A stretch of 64,000 bases of DNA from Heliocidaris erythrogramma (taxonomy: Eukaryota > Echinodermata > Echinoidea > Camarodonta > Echinometridae), in contig CM046870.1 of assembly GCA_025617745.1 (NCBI GenBank), positions 22,487,501 through 22,551,500 of the forward strand. Reading direction: 5' to 3'. Positions 57,701 through 64,000 of this stretch are shown piece after piece. The position numbers and the translations under genes were made by a program. The notes under the pieces were generated by a model, which saw only the letters and a list, made by a program, of their open reading frames with translations, was not told the DNA's origin and ran no database searches. How positions within the stretch are numbered: position 1 is the first letter of the stretch; each line of letters opens with the position of its first letter.

Positions 57701-60700
57701 TTTGTATGTCCAACGGAAGGAAGTTCAAATACATCGCTGTCACTGGATTCACCGTCATCTCGATACACACTCACAGTCTCAACAGCCCTCCTCTTGGTCT
57801 TCCTCACATTGCCAGCTCTCCTTTGACCTTTGGCCTTGGAAGAGATTTGACCTTTCACCTTTTTCAGCGGTGTTGGCTGTCTGGGCTTGGGGTCGGGTTG
57901 GGAAAAGAGGACTGGACCTCGTGGTGGGGAACCTGAAAAACAATTGGCCAAAATAAATACAAGCAAATGCATTGAAGGAATTTATCATCTAAAATGCAAC
58001 AGTAGTATAGCAAATCAAAAACACTTGAAGGCCCATTCAGGCAGTAACCACTTTGAAAAAAACTACCATATTAAAATTGAAATGAAATAAGCATATGCCC
58101 TTCCAAGTTCTGTATCTTCTTACATAAAGAACATCAAGTTGGCAAGTACGAGGAACATTCTTGAACAAAGCTATGTTTTTTTAACCCCCCCCCCCCCACC
58201 CAAAAAAAAAAAAAAAAAAAAATTGCCTCTTCTTGTTCATTCACATATATTTTTGTTTTGTTTTTAATGTCTAAACTGTAGAGAAATAAAGAGAGGAGAA
58301 AGGAAATAGGAGAGAAAATGCAACTGGAGAGCGAAATACATGTAGAGATGGTGAAAAGGAGAGGGGGAAGAGAGAGAGAAAGAGGCAGACAGAAAGAAAT
58401 GAGGAAGAGTAAAAGGAAAGGAGAATAACAAAAGAGATTACAAAGATCAATGAAGGATGTAGAGAACGAAATGAGGAGGGGTGTAGAGAAAGAGATAAAG
58501 CTGAAATATGACACTCACATCGTAATCCTGAATCCTCTTCTACGGCAGTGATGACAGAGCGTACAGCTTTCACTATCTCATCCAACTGCTCATTCTTGGT
58601 CAAACTCCTGATGGGGAAAAAACACAAAAATGCAATCATATCATATCACATGTTATCTGTAATCTGTGGCAGCTAAGAAGATCTAGTTACCAGTTTTGCC
58701 TATTTGTTCCTCTTTAGTTCTTGTTCACAATATTTGATTGATATTAATTGATTTTTGCTTTCTGTTCTTTCTTGTACTTTACTCTGAAGAGATCAGGGGA
58801 GCGTTTCATCAAGCGTTTTGTCAGTGATTTTTACCGACTAATTTGCTCTCAGCCAATCAGATGCAAGGATTTCAGTAGCTTATAACAGTTGTCGGTAAAA
58901 GTCACTGACAAAACGCTTGATGAAACGTTCCCCAGGACAGAAAGCTTCAGCATGTCTCTAAAGCAATTCTTCAATACATATTATCATGTAAAAGCAGCCT
59001 TTGATACTACAAAAGCAAAATTCATTATTGGTGCTAATAATAGTGGTTAATGGTTTCCAGCAAGGTACCGATTCCCTCCATTTTGATGTCCTCTAAACCA
59101 TGGGTCAGGGAAAGGGGGTGTTCTTATTTACAACATTATCACCAATTGATGTAAAATGACTCAAATCCAATTCCAGTAATGAGATCACCAGACCTAATTC
59201 CTTTCAATGTTCTTATTCACAAATTGTTTTATCACAAAGAGATGGGTATGTACATGTACTGTAAATGCAGAAAAATTTGCGGTACATTAATTTTCGCGGA
59301 TTTCGCGCTATTTTCGGCGGGCGCGAATTCTAGAACATGCGAAAATATTAGCACGATATCCTATGCTTGTTTTGAATGGACGCTGTATTGCGCGCTTCAT
59401 CTGATTAATACGTGTTTGAAATCCAATTCAATTTAGAGTGTGTGTGTGTAGCTGTGCAGCGCGAATTTAATAACCTGCGAATGTTTTTGTGTCGCTCAGC
59501 GCGAAAATTTAGTCATGCGAAAATAACGGCGTTTACAGTAGTTGACCATAAAGGGCTTACCTTTTAGTAATGATACCCTTACACAAAGGGCAACGTGCAG
59601 ATGGCTTGCTAGAACTCTGCAACAATGCTAGAACACAGAAGCTATACAAATTTAAGAAGCAGAAAAACATTAACGTTATCTAAACCACAAAACTTTTCAA
59701 AACAAAAGATTGGTAGTTACTGAACAGGGTTATCTTTATTTAAGTCAAAGAAGAATCACTGTAATTCTGTATGTGTAGTACATACATGTACATGTACTGT
59801 ATACGCCATATATTCTGCAGGGGTTTTATTTTCGTGAATTTTCTGGGTCGTGACTTTAATGACACGCTAAAATATTGCCAAGGTCAATACACATTAGATG
59901 TGCGTCTGGCCTGGTCATTCGTACACAGCCAGCCAGCTGTACTACCAGTACTGCATACTGGTACTGTATCCGATCGATCTCGGCGCTGATATAGTAACGC
60001 AGACTGGCTGTATGTGCCACTTCACTTTGGGAAAGTGCATCATCATTGCTGTTTGCAGATTTCAGAATTTCTCGATTGCGATTTCAACCACTCGCGAAAT
60101 AGCCTGGCTAGTCCAATTTGCAAAAAAATTATGTCTGCGAAATATATGGCATATACAAGTATATTATGATTATTTTCGTATCAATCACAAACGGTGTGCA
60201 GAGAGCCCACCGTTATATAAAAATTTCAGTTAATATTGAGCTCGGCTAAAAATATGGGAGATATAAGGTTGCACAAAAAAAATAAAACATCAGAACTTAA
60301 ATGCCCTGGATGTTTGCAGAAGAAAATTATTAGTTTTCAGGCCCAATTAAGATTCTCTTGCCTTGCAGAAGTTGCAGTCAACTTCACACAAATATTTTGA
60401 CCATCAACACAATTTGGTGCCCAGGGCAAGCAGACACGTGGGCACCCATAATAAATTATTCTAATGGCAGTTCCTTGTAACACTTTATTTCAAATTTCTA
60501 AGTTATGATTATTATTGAATTAAGGAGGCTGTATTTAATCTTAAACAGTCTGTCTATGTCTGCACTTGCTTTTACTCAAAAGGCTTGAAAACAAGGCATA
60601 ATAAGCTAATACAAAATGTGGCAACTTGGAGTATATCAAACCATATAATGAAGAGGAAAGAGTCACTTTAACTGGGCGTTGTGGCGTGCGCCTGTAATCC

Positions 60701-61906
60701 AGCTACCAGTGGAAGTTATAAACTGATTCAGCGGACCCAGGTTCGAGACTGAGTCACGTCTTTCGGATGGTGACGTTAAAGGTCGGTCCCAGACGTAAAT
60801 AATCATATCTGATTGATACACACACACACACACACACTTACTTGCAGAACTGATGATCACACTTGGTTGAAACTGGATCCTGAAGTAAGTCCAAACTGAT
60901 CGAGTAAGGAATAAAAAAAAAATCAAGTAGAATCAAATTAGCTTTGATCCTCTCAGATCACCCCCCATGGGATTTGGTAAAGCCATAAGCCCAGGGGAGC
61001 GTTTCATCAAGCGTTTTGTCAGTGATTTTTACCGACAACTGTTATAGGCTACTGAAATCCTTGCATCTGATTGGCTGAGAGCAAATTTGTCAGTAAACAT
61101 CACTGACAAGACACTTGATGAAACGCTCCCCATATTTCTGCCGAGAAGCCTGAATATTCCAATAATGGTGACCCAACATTTGCTCCAGCAACACTGTTCT
61201 GGCCTCTGCACTTTCTTTTATAAAAAATATAGACCTACATGTAGGGCTGGAGCTAAGGTTGGAATTAGGTTTTGGGTTAACCCTTTCAGGACAGGAATTA
61301 TTTAAGGGCACAACTGATCACATTTTGTTCTTCAAATTGGCAACATTAATATCTTTATTTTAGTGCTACATGGTTCTAAGGTGTAATGCCATTGAAAACA
61401 ATATACATGGTTAGGAAATTTGTCAAATGTTGAAAAATATTGCCAATTTTGATAAAAATCAATGATTTTCTCAATGTGTTGCCAATTTAAGGAATTCAAA
61501 GCTTATTCTTGTTTTAAAAATTTCTGGCATCAAACACAATATGGTCATGCAACAAAAATGGACATAGTGTGGACAGAAATATTTGCTCTTTTACTAATGC
61601 ATCTCGTATATTTTTTAGAGCTCTGAATCAAAATTTATCGAGCCAAACCACAACATATGGTCAATTGGCTTATTATCTCTAAAGGTTTAAATTCATTACA
61701 GGGAAGGGATGGGTATTGCAGTTGGTCCAGGGTTGGAGTTATTAAGAACTTTAATAGAGTAGGATATTGAGCACACAGAGCACTTCATATGTCTTAGAAT
61801 CTTTGTTATGTCTGTAATCTGACTCCACTTACCAAATTGAACATTCCAGGTTTTTCTGCATCAAACCAATACTGTCAGTGATCTTTTTCAATCTGACTTC
61901 ATCCAT
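45125..61906 (-). CDS. BRCA1: BRCA1 orthologue, complete coding region of 13 exons
   Basis: Exons (minus): 61,833-61,906; 60,842-60,895; 59,561-59,641; 58,519-58,607; 57,695-57,932; 51,825-57,250; 51,369-51,469; 49,464-50,507; 48,644-48,734; 48,018-48,083; 47,167-47,346; 46,430-46,561; 45,125-45,297. All junctions are GT/AG, phases are consistent, and the sum is 7,749 nt, 2,582 residues plus stop (human BRCA1: 1,863). Domains: RING (residues 22-63), long disordered centre, coiled coil (about 2,022-2,050), tandem BRCT (about 2,358-2,560), acidic C-terminal tail. In known animals BRCA1 pairs with BARD1 as a nuclear E3 ligase acting on nucleosomes and, through PALB2-BRCA2, promotes RAD51-dependent repair. 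The start is the only Met before the RING, six residues closer to it than additional upstream frames would allow. Introns carry MITEs and a SINE. Confidence 0.95.
45560..45760 (+). repeat. Retroposon 3'-end-like repeat in a BRCA1 intron
   Basis: TGTAGGCGCCTTGAGCATCC followed by GCGCGTTATAAGTGTCTATA and (TAT)n resembles the 3' terminus of LINE/SINE families ending in microsatellite tails. A related TGTAGGCGCCTTGATCATCC end occurs at 47,776-47,840. Confidence 0.6.
47053..47148 (-). mobile_element. Half copy of the GGGGAGCGTTTCATC MITE beside a BRCA1 splice donor
   Basis: CAACTGTTATAAGCTACTGA to GATGAAACGCTCCCC (47,148) is one half of the MITE described at 58,793-58,935. Its end is about 12 bp from the GTAAGG donor of BRCA1 exon 47,167-47,346. 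The other terminal repeat is missing. Confidence 0.8.
47680..47845 (+). repeat. SINE-like repeat in a BRCA1 intron
   Basis: AATGGGTACCTGGTAGGAAT, AACGCATTAGCGCAGCTCGG and TTTGTAGGCGCCTTGATCAT followed by an ATTATTATGATG tail: a short retroposon with a microsatellite tail on the plus strand (antisense to BRCA1). Confidence 0.65.
48180..48300. mobile_element. Degenerate copy of the GGGGAGCGTTTCATC MITE family
   Basis: TAATAGGCTACTGAAATCCT, GCATCTGATTGACTAAGAGC and AAATTTGTCA match the middle of the complete copies. Both ends are diverged. Intronic in BRCA1. Confidence 0.6.
49464..50507 (-). CDS. BRCA1: BRCA1 coiled-coil exon and pre-BRCT linker
   Basis: A 1,044-nt exon in phase 0 at both ends. 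It opens with [20 protein letters not shown], matching the vertebrate BRCA1 coiled coil that binds PALB2 (the MAELE-type heptads). A long acidic ([14 protein letters not shown]) and Ser/Pro/Arg-rich linker follows, with several RSPSPP- and TPRR-like phosphorylation-type motifs. The exon closes with the first BRCT strand ([14 protein letters not shown]). It fuses material that is spread over several exons in vertebrates. A long plus-strand frame across the same region (49,981-50,541) is only the reverse of this Ser/Glu-rich coding sequence. Confidence 0.93.
50777..51034. mobile_element. MITE with CAGGGTTCCCAC ends in a BRCA1 intron
   Basis: CAGGGTTCCCACAGAAATTT at 50,777 and ATGACCATGGGAATCCTG to 51,034 are imperfect inverted ends. 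The interior repeats TTCCATGACTTT. GCATTG flanks both sides (partial target duplication). Ends and composition match a widespread hAT-type MITE family. Confidence 0.7.
51369..51469 (-). CDS. BRCA1: BRCA1 conserved exon before the coiled coil
   Basis: A 101-nt exon, phase 1 to 0. It encodes [20 protein letters not shown] and [14 protein letters not shown], aligning with the human [22 protein letters not shown] stretch. The order and phase relative to the coiled-coil exon are as in vertebrates. Confidence 0.93.
51825..57250 (-). CDS. BRCA1: BRCA1 giant central exon (5,426 nt)
   Basis: One uninterrupted exon of about 1,809 residues (protein residues about 179-1,987), against 3.4 kb in human exon 11. 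It is predicted to be mostly disordered, rich in Ser, Glu, Lys and basic clusters ([27 protein letters not shown]), with many SQ/TQ sites of the kind ATM/ATR phosphorylate (for example SSQSD-like and TSQE). Near its end [16 protein letters not shown] matches the vertebrate SSEDEELPCFQHLL block, the clearest anchor inside the exon. The exon ends HEVDG before GTAAGG, phase 1. Acceptor at 57,251-57,253 (CAG). Opposite-strand frames here are shadows. Confidence 0.93.
57695..58607 (-). CDS. BRCA1: BRCA1 exons after the RING (two)
   Basis: 58,519-58,607 (89 nt) encodes [20 protein letters not shown], corresponding to human [20 protein letters not shown], the helix after the RING that helps pair with BARD1. 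57,695-57,932 (238 nt) encodes a Pro/Lys-rich stretch ([20 protein letters not shown], a basic [18 protein letters not shown] segment likely to serve nuclear import or DNA contact, and [11 protein letters not shown]). Phases 2-1-2 join both neighbours. Confidence 0.9.
58134..58510. other. Low-complexity intron segment
   Basis: Poly-C/poly-A junction at about 58,187-58,220 and a GA-rich stretch (58,280-58,500) immediately next to the exon at 58,519. Not coding. Confidence 0.7.
58793..58935. mobile_element. Complete MITE, GGGGAGCGTTTCATC family
   Basis: CAGGGGAGCGTTTCATCAAG and the inverse CTTGATGAAACGTTCCCC bracket 143 bp. The subterminal pair GTCAGTGATTTTTACCGAC/GTCGGTAAAAGTCACTGAC makes a 45-50-bp inverted repeat around GCCAATCAGATGCAAGGATT. 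Intronic in BRCA1. Confidence 0.9.
59255..59543. mobile_element. Palindromic repeat with TACTGTAAA ends
   Basis: TACTGTAAATGCAG and CGTTTACAGTAG are inverted ends. The inside is rich in TTCGCG words (ATTTTCGCGGATTTCGCG, GCGCGAAAATT). A related CGCGAAAT-rich stretch at about 59,797-60,150 may be a second copy. Both are intronic in BRCA1. Confidence 0.6.
59561..61906 (-). CDS. BRCA1: BRCA1 RING exons (three)
   Basis: 61,833-61,906 (start Met), 60,842-60,895 (54 nt, the same size as human exon 3) and 59,561-59,641 (81 nt) encode residues 1-69. RING ligands are Cys22, Cys25, Cys37, His39, Cys42, Cys45, Cys60 and Cys63, in the same order and almost the same spacing as human C24-C64. Ile24 equals the E2-contact Ile26. 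The Pro between the first two cysteines of human BRCA1 is Ser here. The domain should bind BARD1 and an E2 ubiquitin-conjugating enzyme. Confidence 0.95.
60672..60800 (+). repeat. SINE with a 7SL-RNA-like head
   Basis: CTGGGCGTTGTGGCGTGCGC followed by CTGTAATCCAGCTACCAGTG closely resembles the conserved 5' (Alu) domain of 7SL RNA. A box-B-like CCCAGGTTCGAGACTGAG and a SINE-like body with TTTCGGATGGTGACGTTAAA and GGTCGGTCCCAGACGTA follow. A (CA)n microsatellite at 60,818-60,837 follows and ends 5 bp from BRCA1 exon 60,842-60,895. Confidence 0.65.
60992..61132. mobile_element. Complete MITE, GGGGAGCGTTTCATC family, second intronic copy
   Basis: CAGGGGAGCGTTTCATCAAG at 60,992 and GATGAAACGCTCCCC to 61,132. 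The middle is in the opposite orientation to the copy at 58,793 (CTACTGAAATCCTTGCATCT first). It lies in the BRCA1 intron between the first two coding exons. Confidence 0.9.
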
Positions 61907-62900
61907 ATTTTCTTGTGTTAACGACGTCACACCAGGTCTTTAATGAATCCTCATCTCATACACTCTAAAATATGGGTTAGAGAAAATTGAATTAAAATAA
62001 TCAATCTAACTTTAAGTCTGTCTCTACATGTAGATATTTCGAGGGCCATTTTTTTTTTTGGGGGGGGGGGGCTTGAACTTGAACTTTATTTCTAAACAAG
62101 AACATCCTTGAAATCCTGTAATTTATACATCGACTATTAATTATTTTTAAAAATCTTGTTGTGCCAAGTATGTTTGTCTATAGTTCTCTATTATGCGTAC
62201 AAAGTAAATCTACAGCAACTTTTAGCCATGTAGTGTTTACATACTCCTGTTGTGACCAAATATTTTCAAGCCTACAGCTCTCTAAAATACTTCTAATTTT
62301 AGTAATCATTTAAAATGAAACTCATTGTTTACATCCTCTGTAATAGTTTAACCAATCTATACAACATATGAGACAATTTAGTCTGTTTTATTACAAACAG
62401 TTCAGACTTTTCATTCTTAACCCATTTCTGACAGGAACCAGGTGGCCCCTGTATAAAGACTATGGGAATTAGAGAATCCAGTAGCAAACGAGTTAACTAT
62501 GATGTATGACTACATGTACATGTACATGTAGATCTGTCAAGTTTTAAATCTTTTTCTCCAGCACAGTCACTACAGTGCCTCTTATTCGTCTTCTTCCCTT
62601 TCCCCTTCCTCTCCCCTCCCTCTCTTTCTTGTCCTCTTCCTTTCTATTTCTCCTTCCAGTCACTTTCACCCTTTCTCCCCCCGTCCTAATTTCTCTCACC
62701 ATTGCACGCATAGACGGCAGTATACATGCGTGCAAGATATTAGCACAATTAAATTTAGCGTGCACCGTAGAAACCACTCAGCGTTACACTGCCTTGTAGT
62801 CTACTCCATTCATCTACAAGACTACAGCACATTCCGTGTCAATCTCGCCATGCTAATACTAATCGCACAGCGAAAGCTACACCTGAACGGAAAGTAGGGA
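61907..62900. other. BRCA1 upstream or 5' UTR intron sequence
   Basis: The 5' UTR of BRCA1 continues upstream of 61,906. A plausible acceptor (ATTTTAG at about 61,972-61,966) suggests an untranslated exon farther right. A poly-G run occurs at about 62,062 and a CT-rich run at 62,580-62,690. No gene was recognised. Confidence 0.35.
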
Positions 62901-62902
62901 CA

Positions 62903-63041
62903 GACTTCCTTTTGCGACAGCCATCGAACCCTAACCCTAACCCTAGGACTCGGGAGTCACCTAAAAATTCTATAGAGGTCTAAAATACTAAATAGGAAGC
63001 TAAATTATATTTAGCGTCCTATTTTAGACCTCTCTAGATCT

Positions 63042-63081
<40 letters not shown>

Positions 63082-63140
63082 ATCTACATATTTTTTTTCA
63101 TTTTGGGTGGCTGTCGCAATAGGAAGTCCACCCGAAAGGA
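62903..63140. mobile_element. Palindromic element with a telomere-like motif and TA microsatellite
   Basis: GACTTCCTTTTGCGACAGCC (about 62,906) and GGCTGTCGCAATAGGAAGTC (about 63,109) are inverted. Inside, CCCTAACCCTAACCCTA (about 62,929-62,945) is a short vertebrate-type telomere word, followed by inverted TCTATAGAGGTCTAAAATA and TATTTTAGACCTCTCTAGA and a (TA)n run. Confidence 0.65.
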
Positions 63141-64000
63141 CACCTTGGTCTAGTCTAAATCCACATCAATGTCGCCATAAATTGTACTTTTTTTCATGTT
63201 TCTCATGAAGTGGTCAGATGGGCAAAAAGAGGAAGAGTTAAGCAAACTCCGGAGTTAAGCAAACTCCGAAGTTAAGCAAAGCAGCGGCGGTGCTCTCTGG
63301 CATTATGTACCGTAGACGAGGGAGTAGGGTCTATGTGGAAATGGGTGGATGAATCTTGCCCACTGATTTTTTTTGTTTCACTTTTGGGCGTTATCGTGAA
63401 ATATGTCACCCCTCATTCACTCTGCACAGTATCGGTTTATTGCGTGCAATGCTATGGTGACATCACCATTATGGTTGTATCGCGCGCGGTCGCATGCAGC
63501 CGCCATTTTAAATCTGCATGACAAGAGGAGGCATGGATACACAAACACTGGTGAGTTCTCTGAAATTCCTTATGCTATATTTTTGTTTTTAAAAAAAAAA
63601 TACAATAATTTCAAAACAAACATTCCAAAAGTTTCCCTAGGGCTAGGAGGAGATGCTGTGGTGAAGAAACTGTCGGTCGCGGGAGTTATCAGGAAAGGCA
63701 TATTTCAGGGCATTTTCCATGTCCTGCTAACCGTGCGCCGTTAGATTGGCGTAATAAAACACCTAGCTTCCAAGGCGTATAGCCCATTTCCTTTTTTTTC
63801 TACACTCAGGAAGCTAGTCCTGGCTACACACTCACAGTATGTGAGAAATGCTGATATATAATATAGTCTTTTAGATCTATTTTTTTTTTGTTGATATCTC
63901 TCTCGGTCTCTGCGGCAGCAGTCCTTTGAAAGGCTGGGTGCCTCTTAAATCCAAGCTCGTATGTCAAAATTATACCATGAAATATCACCTCACTTCATTT
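63141..64000. other. Unassigned right-edge region, possible promoter or first exon
   Basis: A threefold repeat of AGTTAAGCAAACTCCGGAG-like units lies at 63,236-63,283. A GC-richer stretch (63,470-63,520) precedes a plus-strand ATG frame with a good donor (ACACTG|GTGAGT at about 63,550). This could be the 5' end of a divergent plus-strand gene or an untranslated BRCA1 exon region, but no protein family is recognised. Confidence 0.25.

Noticed and set aside
63333..63744. Plus-strand gene at the right edge
   Set aside because: Frames are short and unrelated to a recognised family; only a possible donor at about 63,550 supports an exon, so it is listed as unassigned.

Overview
This is eukaryotic (animal) genomic DNA. 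Two multi-exon genes can be read on the minus strand, separated and invaded by a dense mixture of transposable elements. Features that recur in sea urchin genomes (abundant AGGCCTA words, long poly-G runs, many foldback MITEs, SRCR and fibrinogen-domain genes, and a BRCA1 with a giant central exon) suggest an echinoderm, most likely an echinoid. That is an inference; no species marker was seen.

Right third (45,125-61,906, minus): a complete BRCA1 orthologue. I assembled 13 coding exons whose splice phases all agree. They sum to 7,749 nt, or 2,582 residues: an N-terminal C3HC4 RING in the first three exons, a 5.4-kb central exon, the short conserved exons before the PALB2-type coiled coil, and tandem BRCT repeats at the C terminus. 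Directly downstream, six degenerating tandem copies of the last coding exon extend to about 44,282. BRCA1 introns carry several MITEs and a SINE with a 7SL-like head.

Middle (24,928-38,555, minus): a seven-exon gene for a secreted protein with a signal peptide, a partial EGF repeat, an SRCR domain, a complete EGF repeat and a fibrinogen-related domain (FReD). All exon phases agree, but the last exon has an indel that shifts the frame inside the FReD. A paralogous 5' end (ATG exon plus signal-peptide exon) lies at 904-1,429, with the rest of that gene beyond the left edge. Part of another copy of this locus (intronic sequence) lies at 39,745-40,025, so this is a tandemly duplicated SRCR/FReD cluster.

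Left third (about 1,430-24,900): mostly mobile DNA. It includes a 5'-truncated non-LTR retrotransposon with a 30-bp target duplication (4,599-6,696), a TIR element with a nested hAT-like MITE (7,701-9,099), a foldback Tc1-type element (10,665-12,323), and an inverted-repeat complex (about 12,740-21,720). That complex has four copies of a defective tRNA-Thr-like sequence facing outward around the gag-protease half of a Ty3/gypsy-like retroelement. The gag has an unusual N-terminal helix-hairpin-helix. A 26-bp minisatellite that switches orientation lies at 21,780-22,450.

Right edge (about 62,000-64,000): probable BRCA1 upstream region with a small palindromic element and no confidently identified gene.
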